Below, one piece after another: positions 5,795 to 14,161 of a stretch of DNA of 14,476 bases. A model generated the notes under the pieces. It did no database searches, was not told the DNA's origin, and saw only the letters and a program-made list of their open reading frames with translations. The DNA is from Ruminococcaceae bacterium UBA1691 (lineage in GTDB: Bacteria; Bacillota; Clostridia; Oscillospirales; Acutalibacteraceae): assembly GCA_002320555.1 (NCBI GenBank), contig DCJV01000068.1, forward strand, positions 3,874-18,349. Reading direction: 5' to 3'. Made by a program: the position numbers and the translations under genes. Numbering within the stretch: position 1 is the first letter of the stretch; each line of letters starts with the position of its first letter.

Positions 5795-7555
5795 TTGCTC
5801 AGCGATGAATTTTTGCAGGAACTGCGCTCCAAAATTGATATTGAGGAGATCGTCGCGCCGTATGTGAATCTCCGGCGGCGCGGCCGTACCTATACGGGGC
5901 TTTGCCCCTTTCACAATGAAAAAACGCCCTCCTTCACGGTCTATCCGGAAACGCAGTCCTTTTACTGCTTCGGCTGCGGCGCGGGGGGAGATGCGATCAC
6001 CTTTGTGCGCCGCATGGAAAACCTCGACTATATGGAGGCGGTGAAAAGCCTAGCGGACCGCGCGGGGCTCGCCCTGCCGCAGGATGGTTATGACGATACC
6101 CTGATGAAGCAGCGCCGCCGCCTGCTTGAGGCAAACCGGGAGGCGGCCCGCTATTTCCACGAAACGCTTTTCACCCCTGCGGGGGAAGCGGCGCTTTCCT
6201 ACCTACAGAGCCGGGGCTTGACTGCGAAAATGATCCGTCATTTCGGGCTCGGCTGCGCGCCCGACCGTTGGGACGGCCTTCTGCACCATATGCGGCAGAA
6301 GGGGTATTCCGAAGCGGAGCTGGTCAATGCCAATCTTGTGCGCAGCAGCGATAAAAACGGCCGGACTTCTTGTTACGACAATTTCCGCAACCGAATGATG
6401 ATCCCCATCATCGATCTGCGCGGCAACGTCATTGCCTTCGGCGGCCGCGTGCTCGACGACTCCAAGCCGAAATATGTCAACACTTCAGACACGCTTGTCT
6501 ATAAAAAGAGCCAGGCAATCTTTGCGCTAAATTTTGCCAAAAGCGCAAATGGCGGAAAGCTGATCCTCGCGGAGGGCTACATGGATGTCATCGCCTATCA
6601 TCAGGCCGGTTTTACCAACGCTGTGGCCTGTCTCGGCACGGCGCTTACTCGCGAGCAGGCGCGGCTTTTATCCCGCTACGCGGACGAGGTCATCCTCTCC
6701 TACGATGCGGACGGCGCTGGGCAGGAGGCAACCCGCCGGGCGATTGCGATCTTCAATGAGATCGGGATGAAGCTGCGGGTGCTGCGTCTGACCGGCGGTA
6801 AGGACCCGGACGAGATCCTGCGCAAATACGGCCCTGACCGGCTGCGCGATCTGATAGACGGCGCGGCCAACGATGTGGAATACCGCCTTCTGCGAGAGCG
6901 GGAAAAATTCGATGTTTCCACGCCGGACGGCAAGCTCGGGTTTCTCACCGCTGCCGTCGGCGTCCTCACACAGGTGGATAGTCCCATCGAACGGGACGTC
7001 TATGCCAGCAAGCTCGCCTCTGAGCTGGAGGTTCACAAGGATGCAATCCTCTCCCAGCTGCAGCGGGCCACTCGTTCCCGCCGCCGCACGCAGGAAAAAG
7101 CAACGATGCGCGCCATACAGCGCATGGATACCGCCCCCCAAAACACGGCAAATCCGGAGAGAAGCAGACATCTGCGCGCGGCAAAGGCGGAAGAGATCCT
7201 GATTGCTACACTGATGCGGAATCCGGATTTTCTTGCGAAAATGGAAGGCCAGGTATCTCCTGATGATTTTCTCACAGATTTTAACCGCCGCGTTTTCATC
7301 GCCGTCTGTGCCCTCATCCATGAGGGCCGCACGCCAGAGCTCTCCCTGCTTTCCGCGCGCTTCACGCCTGCGGAAATGGGGGCGATCGCCGGGATTCTGG
7401 CACAGGGCGCAGCAATTAGCAATACCGTCGCAGAATGCGGCGATTGCATAAAAGTGCTCTCTGAGGAAAAAGCTAAGCTTGAAGCAGTGGATCCGGCTTC
7501 GGCCAGTGACGACGAATTTCTGGCGCTTTTCCGCAAAAGGGGCGATTCCCTGTAG
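5795..7555 (+). CDS. dnaG: DNA primase
   Basis: Synthesises the RNA primers for chromosomal replication, working with the replicative helicase. Numbering from the preferred TTG start (586 residues; 589 from ATG 5786). The CHC2 zinc finger is C37-x2-H40-x17-C58-x2-C61 (CPFHNEKTPSF and CFGCGAGGD). The RNA-polymerase core has the basic motif FRNRMMIPI (about 197-205) and the TOPRIM domain: acidic E260 in LAEGYMDVIAYHQAG and D304/D306 in SYDADGAGQEA. A linker rich in Arg, Gln and Thr (about 420-460) leads to the helicase-binding C-terminal domain. All catalytic positions are present and length is normal. Homologous primases usually begin with a short M-x-x-S/P-E-E-F-L leader, which fits MLSDEFLQEL from TTG. 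It lies between dgt and rpoD, the usual Firmicute arrangement. Confidence 0.97.
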   Translation: MLSDEFLQELRSKIDIEEIVAPYVNLRRRGRTYTGLCPFHNEKTPSFTVYPETQSFYCFGCGAGGDAITFVRRMENLDYMEAVKSLADRAGLALPQDGYDDTLMKQRRRLLEANREAARYFHETLFTPAGEAALSYLQSRGLTAKMIRHFGLGCAPDRWDGLLHHMRQKGYSEAELVNANLVRSSDKNGRTSCYDNFRNRMMIPIIDLRGNVIAFGGRVLDDSKPKYVNTSDTLVYKKSQAIFALNFAKSANGGKLILAEGYMDVIAYHQAGFTNAVACLGTALTREQARLLSRYADEVILSYDADGAGQEATRRAIAIFNEIGMKLRVLRLTGGKDPDEILRKYGPDRLRDLIDGAANDVEYRLLREREKFDVSTPDGKLGFLTAAVGVLTQVDSPIERDVYASKLASELEVHKDAILSQLQRATRSRRRTQEKATMRAIQRMDTAPQNTANPERSRHLRAAKAEEILIATLMRNPDFLAKMEGQVSPDDFLTDFNRRVFIAVCALIHEGRTPELSLLSARFTPAEMGAIAGILAQGAAISNTVAECGDCIKVLSEEKAKLEAVDPASASDDEFLALFRKRGDSL

Positions 7556-7604
7556 ACAGACAGCCTGCAGGGACAGGATGGAAGAATACATAGGGTGTAA
7601 GGGT

Positions 7605-7641
7605 GCAGTTTGAAGGGAAGCAGCCCCTTTCCTTCAAATGC
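7605..7641 (+). promoter_or_regulatory. Long hairpin between dnaG and rpoD
   Basis: TTTGAAGGGAAG (7609-7620) pairs with CTTTCCTTCAAA (7627-7638), 12 bp with one G-T wobble and a 6-base loop. With one bulged G (7608) the stem extends by GCA/TGC (7605-7607 with 7639-7641). There is no T-tract, so it is not an intrinsic terminator. It ends just before the rpoD ribosome binding site (AAAGGATGG, from 7647). It could be a processing or stability element, or affect rpoD translation. Confidence 0.5.
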
Positions 7642-7665
7642 GCATGAAAGGATGGTTATTTAGTT

Positions 7666-8769
<1,104 letters not shown>

Positions 8770-8797
8770 TAATCTTTAAAAGGGGAATTCTATTCAA

Positions 8798-10351
8798 ATG
8801 TACCAATCTAAAAAAATAAATCGTCCTCTCCGGGCAGGCGTCTGGTACCGGCGCCCGGAATTTCTGGAGTTTCTCCTGTTCGGCCTTCTTTTTGTCGCAT
8901 TGACCGCGCTCGCCTGTTTTTTCCCTATGCAAGGGGATGATTGGGCCTGGGGAAGCCATATTGGATTAGAACGGCTGAGCAACTCCTTTCGGAATTACAA
9001 TGGAAGATATCTCGGCAACCTGCTGATCCTTGCCCTCTCGCGCTCGCATTTTCTCAATGCGGTTGCCTTTGCATTGGTTTTGACGCTCCTAATCTATCTG
9101 ATGCAGAAGGCCGGCACAGGGCTTTTTCGGTCCACCTGCCTGTTTATCCCCCTTCTTTTCTTTCTAATGCCCTCGACAATGTTCCGGCAAGTATTTTCCT
9201 GGGCCTCCGGTTTTGTAAACTATGTCCCCTCCATGGTATTTGTTTTGCTTTTTCTGGTGATTATCCGGCGAAGCATGCAGCCGGACGCACCGGCATTGAC
9301 GGTATGGCGTGCCGCTTTTATTCTTGTTACAGGATTCGCAGGGCAGCTCTTTGTAGAGCATGTCACGCTCTATATGGTTGCAGCGTCCCTTCTGATGCTG
9401 CTGGTATGCAGCCTGATCAAAAAGAAACTGCATGTGGAAAGCCTGCTCTACGCCATTTCCTGTATCGCCGGTGCAGCATTCATGTTTACAAACGGAGCCT
9501 ACCTCAATGCGATCACTTCTCCCGGATATCAGGAAATTCCCAGCTTTAGCCTGACAGGCTGGCTGAGAGACGCTTTTCACGTGTTCCTCGATCAGATCAG
9601 CGATTTACTAGTTTGGGATAATATTGCTCTCAACCTATTCATTGCGCTCCTTTGCCTAGTCCTTTTGATGAAAACAAAGGAAACAAAGGCATCCCGGCGG
9701 ATACTTCGGGATCTGTTTGCTTCCGGGTTCGTCTTTTTTATTTCCTACCAGGTTTATCTCACCACAGGCTTACAGCTTTTAGGTGCATATCAAAAATACA
9801 TCAGCGCCATCGGCGTAATTGTCTATTTTGTTTTGTTGGCAGCAACCTCGCTGTTCTTTATAAACAACAGCGAGATCAAGTGGTCCATCATTTTCTTCTG
9901 CGTTTCCACCCTAGTAATCACTGCGCCTCTGTTTATCGTCAAACCGATTGGACCCCGCTGCTTCTTTGCAGCCTATGTCTTTCTGGTCCTTATTTTCTGC
10001 GAATTCTGGCAATATGGCCGGCAAGCCGGCATGCTCTCTCTGACCGGCCGTCGGCTCGCCGTACCGGTCGTGTGCGCTCTGGCTGTCGTTCTGCTCTTTT
10101 ATTTCAGAATCTACTCAACTGTATGGGAGGTTTCCCAGCAGCGGCTTGCCTATATCGACAGCCAATACCAGCAGGGTGAAACGCTAATCGAGATTCCTCA
10201 GCTGCCTTATAAGGACTACCTCTGGACATGCGATCCAATCAATGAACTGTGGACCTACCGCTATAAGGCATACTATCAGCTCCCGGATGAAATCAGCTTC
10301 AAGCTGGTTTCCTATGACCAATGGCTCACGGATACCGGGATACAGAAGTAA
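8798..10351 (+). CDS. Polytopic membrane protein, DUF6056-like, function unknown
   Basis: A 517-residue integral membrane protein with about a dozen hydrophobic segments; the first spans about residues 22-43. It is followed by a short outward loop with GDDWAWG (46-52) and NYNGRYLGN (67-75). A C-terminal non-membrane part of about 80 residues ends in YYQLPDEISFKLV. A paired acidic motif after the first membrane segment, plus many helices, is what GT-C glycosyltransferases show, and I recall the DDW and NGRYLGN blocks in Firmicute proteins labelled DUF6056. A role in decorating a cell-surface polymer with sugar is therefore an inference only. The ribosome binding site AAAAGGGG lies 12 bases before ATG 8798. 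The gene begins 28 bases after rpoD without a visible terminator. Its third positions look more AT-rich than those of the neighbouring genes. Confidence 0.7.
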   Translation: MYQSKKINRPLRAGVWYRRPEFLEFLLFGLLFVALTALACFFPMQGDDWAWGSHIGLERLSNSFRNYNGRYLGNLLILALSRSHFLNAVAFALVLTLLIYLMQKAGTGLFRSTCLFIPLLFFLMPSTMFRQVFSWASGFVNYVPSMVFVLLFLVIIRRSMQPDAPALTVWRAAFILVTGFAGQLFVEHVTLYMVAASLLMLLVCSLIKKKLHVESLLYAISCIAGAAFMFTNGAYLNAITSPGYQEIPSFSLTGWLRDAFHVFLDQISDLLVWDNIALNLFIALLCLVLLMKTKETKASRRILRDLFASGFVFFISYQVYLTTGLQLLGAYQKYISAIGVIVYFVLLAATSLFFINNSEIKWSIIFFCVSTLVITAPLFIVKPIGPRCFFAAYVFLVLIFCEFWQYGRQAGMLSLTGRRLAVPVVCALAVVLLFYFRIYSTVWEVSQQRLAYIDSQYQQGETLIEIPQLPYKDYLWTCDPINELWTYRYKAYYQLPDEISFKLVSYDQWLTDTGIQK

Positions 10352-10363
10352 CAGCTTTGGGGC

Positions 10364-10389
10364 ATCATACAAAATCTCAGTATGATTTT
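10364..10389 (+). terminator. Possible weak terminator after the membrane-protein gene
   Basis: ATCATAC (10364-10370) pairs perfectly with GTATGAT (10380-10386) over a 9-base loop, and the strand continues TTTAAAA. The stem is AT-rich and the T-run short, so it would be inefficient. Its place 13 bases after the stop supports the call. Confidence 0.45.
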
Positions 10390-10413
10390 AAAATTCATGG
10401 AGCATTAGCATTG

Positions 10414-10443
10414 ATACGAAATAATATTATTTTTGCTTCGTAT
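10414..10443. repeat. AT-rich inverted repeat in the xpt upstream region
   Basis: ATACGAA (10414-10420) pairs with TTCGTAT (10437-10443). The interior contains the palindrome AATAATATTATT. It could be a protein-binding operator or a cruciform, or only AT-rich background. The gap 10352-10773 (about 420 bases) otherwise holds the weak terminator, a possible promoter and the xpt leader; I found no credible gene in it. Confidence 0.3.
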
Positions 10444-10569
10444 TTCATGAAACAGCAATCCTGTATTCTGATCATGTGTGCAGATAAGGCAACTCATCTG
10501 TTCCAGGGTGCTTATTCATGCGAAAACCGCAAAAATGTCGCCCAATGCCGAAAAAAGCCCAGCATGTAC

Positions 10570-10598
10570 TTGATTTCTGTCCGTAATTATTATAAACT
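10570..10598 (+). promoter_or_regulatory. Possible promoter of the xpt operon
   Basis: TTGATT (10570-10575) followed after 17 bases by TAAACT (10593-10598); an overlapping TATAAA (10591-10596) would leave a 15-base spacer. Transcription would begin near 10604, leaving a leader of about 170 bases before xpt. The match is moderate only. Confidence 0.35.
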
Positions 10599-10612
10599 AT
10601 CTTTGATATCAT

Positions 10613-10705
10613 AGCTGATTGCGGCATGAGGGCAAATGAAATAGGATGGCAGCTGGTAATGAATCGGCTGCTTTTTCGGTTTCGCGCCGGAAACGCTGCA
10701 AAAGC
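10613..10705 (+). promoter_or_regulatory. xpt leader: terminator stem with competing stems
   Basis: GCAGCTG (10649-10655) pairs with CGGCTGC (10665-10671), one G-T wobble and a 9-base loop, followed by T5 (10672-10676): a terminator-like hairpin ahead of xpt. Its left arm can instead pair upstream, AGCTG (10613-10617) with CAGCT (10650-10654), enclosing TTGC/GCAA, which would act as an antiterminator. Just downstream, GTTTC (10679-10683) pairs with GAAAC (10690-10694), and GCTTTT (10670-10675) can pair with AAAAGC (10700-10705), covering the terminator's right edge. This is the layout of a transcription-attenuation leader. I do not find the purine-riboswitch core (for example TTTCTACC). Confidence 0.45.
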
Positions 10706-10773
10706 TTGGAATACGGGCAGATCATTTGAAAGACAGGTTTTTGGATGATCCTAAAAAGGATGGGCATGAATTT

Positions 10774-11355
10774 ATGAAGCTTCTGGAAGAGCGGATTCTC
10801 CGTGACGGTAAGATCCTGAGCGACGATATTCTGAAGGTGGACATGTTTTTGAACCATCAGATCGACGTCGGTCTGCTCAACGAGATTGGGAAGGAATTCT
10901 ACCGGCTGTTTCAGTCCGCCCACATCAATAAAATTTTAACAATTGAGGCTTCAGGTATAGGGATTGCGTGCATTGCAGCGCAATATTTCTCTGTGCCTGT
11001 TGTTTTTGCGAAAAAGGGTGCACACCGCAATGTCGGCGGCAATCTCTACACGAGCGAGGTCTTTTCCTTTACCAAAAACAAGTCCTATCTTATTGGGGTT
11101 TCAAAGGACTATCTCGGCCCGGAGGACCACGTGCTGGTTATTGATGACTTTCTGGCCAACGGACGCGCGCTCATCGGATTAAAGGACATTCTCGATCAGG
11201 CCGGCGCAAAGCTGGAAGGCATTGGAATCGTGATTGAAAAGGGCTTTCAGCCCGGCGGAAAGCTGATCCGCGGCATGGGTATCCATCTTGAATCTCTGGC
11301 GATCGTGGAATCCATGCAAAACGGCACGGTCACGTTCGCCCCGCAGGATTGTTAG
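10774..11355 (+). CDS. xpt: Xanthine phosphoribosyltransferase
   Basis: A cytoplasmic purine-salvage enzyme that joins xanthine to PRPP to make XMP (some homologues also accept guanine). The 193-residue product from ATG 10774 (MKLLEERILRDGKILSDDIL) matches the usual 189-197 residues. Family blocks: KVDMFLNHQID (21-31), the base-side loop LTIEASGIG (55-63), FAKKGAH (78-84) and the PRPP-binding motif VLVIDDFLANGRA (120-132). An in-frame TTG at 10726 would add 16 residues not found in the family and is not preferred. AAGGA (10756-10760) is rather far (13 bases) from the ATG, so translation may be modest. It is followed at 61 bases by the BMP lipoprotein gene. The leader holds an attenuator-like structure. 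Confidence 0.95.
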   Translation: MKLLEERILRDGKILSDDILKVDMFLNHQIDVGLLNEIGKEFYRLFQSAHINKILTIEASGIGIACIAAQYFSVPVVFAKKGAHRNVGGNLYTSEVFSFTKNKSYLIGVSKDYLGPEDHVLVIDDFLANGRALIGLKDILDQAGAKLEGIGIVIEKGFQPGGKLIRGMGIHLESLAIVESMQNGTVTFAPQDC

Positions 11356-11360
11356 GAAAG

Positions 11361-11379
11361 GGGCCGGTATCCGGCGCCC
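11361..11379 (+). other. GC-rich hairpin between xpt and the lipoprotein gene
   Basis: GGGCCGG (11361-11367) folds onto CCGGCGCCC (11371-11379) across a 3-base loop, with two bulged bases. It starts 5 bases after the xpt stop. The nearest T-run (11397-11402) is some 17 bases further, so it is not a standard terminator. It may protect the upstream message or set different levels of xpt and transporter. Confidence 0.4.
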
Positions 11380-11416
11380 TCTCTGTAACATAATAATTTT
11401 TTGGAGGAATGGACAA

Positions 11417-12586
11417 ATGAAGAAGTTCACAAAGGCTCTCGCTCTGTTGCTGGCCCTTGCCATGGTCTTCGCCCTCGCGGCATGCTCCGGCACCGGCGAC
11501 ACGGACAAGTTGTCCGGCAGCAACACGAACGCTGCTTCGAGCAGCTCCTTTGCCCCGGTTGCAAAGGATAAGATCAAGGTCGGCGTAATCCACATCGGAA
11601 ATCCGAAGGATACGGCTGGCTATACCCACGCGCATGATCAGGGGATCGTACAGATGCAGAATCAGCTTGGCCTGAGAGACGACCAGATCATCCGCAAGAA
11701 TGACGTCAACGATCAGGACAAGACCGCGATTGAAACCGCGATCACCGAATGCATCGAGGAAGGCTGCAACATTATCTTCGGCACCAGCTATGGCTATATG
11801 GATACAATGGAGCAGCTCGCTGCAGCACATCCGGACGTCATCTTTTCCCACTGCTCCGGCTATAAAAACAACGGCAAAAATCTCAACAACTACTTCGGCC
11901 GTATCTACGAGGCCCGCTACCTGACCGGTATCGCCGCCGGCCTGAAGACCAAGAGCAACAAAATCGGTTATGTCGCCGCGCAGGGCAACGAAAATCCGGA
12001 GGTTACAGGTGGTATCGATGCTTTTGCGCTCGGCGTAAAGAGCGTAAACCCGAATGCCAAGGTGTATGTCAAAGTCACCAACACCTGGTTTGACCCGCAG
12101 AAGGAAAAGAGCGCGGCAATTTCCCTGCTCGACGCGGGCTGCGACGTCATCGCCCAGCATCAGGATACCGCCCAGCCGCAGATCGCCGCACAAGAGCGAA
12201 ACGTTTGGGGCTGCGGCTACAACTCCGATATGACGGCTGAGGCGCCCAAGGCGCATCTGACCGCAACCATCTGGAACTGGGGCGTTTATTACACGCAGGC
12301 CGTCCAGCAGGTCATCGAGGGCACATGGACGCCAACCAATTATTTTGACGGCATGAAGGAAGGCCTTGTCGGCATTTCCCCGCTCTCTGAAAATTGCGCA
12401 GAGGGCACCAAAGAGGCCATTGATAAGGCGCAGGCCGCTATCATCGACGGTACGCTGAAGGTCTTCGCCGGCCCACTCAAGGACAATACTGGCAAAGAGC
12501 GGGTCAAGAGCGGCGATTATCTCAAGGACGATGTGATCGCCGGCAAACTCAATTGGTATGTCGACAACGTCGTTGCCGACAAATAA
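11417..12586 (+). CDS. BMP-family nucleoside-binding lipoprotein of an ABC importer
   Basis: Extracellular substrate-binding lipoprotein of the Bmp/Med family; characterised members bind purine nucleosides for an ABC importer. The 389-residue product begins MKKFTKALALLLALAMVFAL and has a lipobox LAAC, so C23 is the predicted lipidated residue. A Ser/Asn-rich linker (about 27-48) precedes the two-lobe domain, which opens KIKVGVIHIGNPKDTAGYTH and includes GTSYGYMD, YFGRIYEARYLTGIAAGLKT (about 156-175), GYVAAQGNENPEVTGGIDAF and VIAQHQDTAQPQ. ATG 11417 is chosen because GGAGG (11403-11407) precedes it at 9 bases and it opens directly on a signal peptide. Downstream come the matching ATPase (37 bases away) and permease. 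Position after xpt favours a purine nucleoside ligand; that is inference. Confidence 0.93.
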   Translation: MKKFTKALALLLALAMVFALAACSGTGDTDKLSGSNTNAASSSSFAPVAKDKIKVGVIHIGNPKDTAGYTHAHDQGIVQMQNQLGLRDDQIIRKNDVNDQDKTAIETAITECIEEGCNIIFGTSYGYMDTMEQLAAAHPDVIFSHCSGYKNNGKNLNNYFGRIYEARYLTGIAAGLKTKSNKIGYVAAQGNENPEVTGGIDAFALGVKSVNPNAKVYVKVTNTWFDPQKEKSAAISLLDAGCDVIAQHQDTAQPQIAAQERNVWGCGYNSDMTAEAPKAHLTATIWNWGVYYTQAVQQVIEGTWTPTNYFDGMKEGLVGISPLSENCAEGTKEAIDKAQAAIIDGTLKVFAGPLKDNTGKERVKSGDYLKDDVIAGKLNWYVDNVVADK

Positions 12587-12622
12587 CGCAGTATTTTGTA
12601 AAAAAGATGGGTGGTATCACAT

Positions 12623-14161
12623 TTGGATACGGTTGAACAAAACTTTGCGATCGAACTGAAAAATATTACAAAGACCTTTGGCCCGGTTGTCGCCAATGAT
12701 GATATCAACCTGTCCGTCAAGCAGGGCGAGATTCTCGCCCTGCTTGGCGAAAATGGATCCGGCAAGACAACGCTTATGAATATGCTTTCGGGCATCTATC
12801 ATCCAGACAACGGTACGATCTTCATCCGCGGGCAGCAGCGTACCATCGCCTCTCCGCGCGATGCGCTGAGGCTTGGCATCGGCATGATTCACCAGCATTT
12901 CAAGCTGATCGACGTATTCACAGCGCAGGACAATATCGTCATGGGCACAGGAACGGACCGGCGGCTGGGCAAAAAGGAACTGGCGAGCAAAATTTCTTCC
13001 CTTTGTCAGAAATACGGGCTGGAAATCGACCCGCTGAAAAAAACGTACCATATGTCTGTCAGTGAGAAGCAGACCGTGGAAATCCTGAAGGTGCTTTACC
13101 GCGGCGCTGACATCCTTATCCTCGATGAGCCGACGGCTGTGCTCACGCCGCAGGAAACGGACAAGCTCTTCTCCATCCTGCGCAGCATGCGCGACCAAGG
13201 CTGCGCGATCATCATCATCACACATAAATTAAACGAAGTGCTCGCCATTAGCGACCGCGTCACGATCCTGCACAAGGGCAAAAGCATCGCCACAGTCACT
13301 ACCAGCGAGACCAATATGCAGGAGCTCACGGAGCTGATGGTCGGCAAAAAGGTATCCCTAAAGATTGAACGCCCCTGCGTCGAACAGGAAAAGGCCCTGT
13401 TTGAGGTACATCACCTCTCCGTGCGCAATGAGGACAATGTCTATGCCCTCAATGACGTCTCCTTCGATTTAAACGGCGGAGAGATTCTCGGCGTTGCAGG
13501 CGTTGCGGGCAGCGGGCAGAAGGAGCTGTGCGAAACCATCGCCGGCCTGATGCACGCGGAAAAGGGAGCCATCCTCTATAAAAAAGAAAATATCGTGGGC
13601 AAATCGCCCCGTGAAATTATAAAAATGGGCATCAGCATGAGCTTCATCCCGGAGGACCGGCTAGGTATGGGCCTAGTGGCCTCCATGGGCATAACGGACA
13701 ACATGCTGCTCAAGTCCTATAAGGGCGGAAAATCCCCCTTTATCAACAAAAAACCGGCCAAAGAGCTCGCGCTTAAGCTGATCGATAAGCTCGACATTTC
13801 CACACCTGGCATCACGACGCCAGTGTCCCGCCTTTCGGGCGGCAATGTGCAGAAGGTACTACTCGGGCGTGAGATTGAATCCGAGCCGCAGCTCCTCATC
13901 ACTGCCTACCCGGTGCGGGGGCTGGACATCAATTCCTCCTATACTATTTACGACCTGCTCAACGAGCAGAAGAAAAAAGGCGTGGCGGTGCTCTTCATCG
14001 GCGAGGATCTCGATGTGCTGCTGGAACTCTGCGACCGGATCATGGTATTGTGTCACGGAGAAGTAACCGGCATTCTGGACGCGCAAAACACCACCAAGGA
14101 GCAAATCGGCCTTCTGATGGCCGGAGAAACCGTACAGAAGGAGGCAATCTCCCATGACTAA
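12623..14161 (+). CDS. ABC transporter ATP-binding protein, duplicated domains (nucleoside importer)
   Basis: Energy-coupling subunit of the importer, with two fused ATPase domains on the cytoplasmic face. From TTG 12623 it has 512 residues. Domain 1: Walker A GENGSGKTT (42-50), Q91 in MIHQHFKL, signature MSVSEKQ (144-150), Walker B ILILDEP (164-170), H201. Domain 2: degenerate P-loop GVAGVAGSGQKEL (290-302), good signature LSGGN (404-408), Walker B-like TAYPVRGLD (427-435) without the catalytic Glu. One composite site (domain 1 Walker motifs with domain 2 signature) should hydrolyse ATP and the other be degenerate, as is usual in this family. GGGTGG (12609-12614) lies 8 bases before TTG 12623 and overlaps the alternative GTG 12611, so TTG is preferred. 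The stop overlaps the permease start by 8 bases. Confidence 0.94.
   Translation: MDTVEQNFAIELKNITKTFGPVVANDDINLSVKQGEILALLGENGSGKTTLMNMLSGIYHPDNGTIFIRGQQRTIASPRDALRLGIGMIHQHFKLIDVFTAQDNIVMGTGTDRRLGKKELASKISSLCQKYGLEIDPLKKTYHMSVSEKQTVEILKVLYRGADILILDEPTAVLTPQETDKLFSILRSMRDQGCAIIIITHKLNEVLAISDRVTILHKGKSIATVTTSETNMQELTELMVGKKVSLKIERPCVEQEKALFEVHHLSVRNEDNVYALNDVSFDLNGGEILGVAGVAGSGQKELCETIAGLMHAEKGAILYKKENIVGKSPREIIKMGISMSFIPEDRLGMGLVASMGITDNMLLKSYKGGKSPFINKKPAKELALKLIDKLDISTPGITTPVSRLSGGNVQKVLLGREIESEPQLLITAYPVRGLDINSSYTIYDLLNEQKKKGVAVLFIGEDLDVLLELCDRIMVLCHGEVTGILDAQNTTKEQIGLLMAGETVQKEAISHD

Noticed and set aside
6668..7591. 307-residue minus-strand open frame
   Set aside because: Antisense to the dnaG coding region, without a family signature; dnaG has all primase motifs in the other strand.
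10321..10614. 97-residue open frame in the gap before xpt
   Set aside because: It begins inside the end of the membrane-protein gene, has no ribosome binding site, crosses the weak terminator and the inverted repeat, and resembles no family.
10560..10773. Guanine/adenine riboswitch ahead of xpt
   Set aside because: Expected from the gene's identity, but the conserved junction sequences (such as TTTCTACC and the closing loop bases) are not found on the plus strand.
11288..11416. Upstream in-frame extension of the BMP lipoprotein
   Set aside because: It overlaps xpt and would place 43 residues before a clear lipoprotein signal peptide; GGAGG points to ATG 11417.
11330..12256. 308-residue minus-strand open frame
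   Set aside because: Antisense to the BMP lipoprotein gene, produced by its GC-rich third positions.
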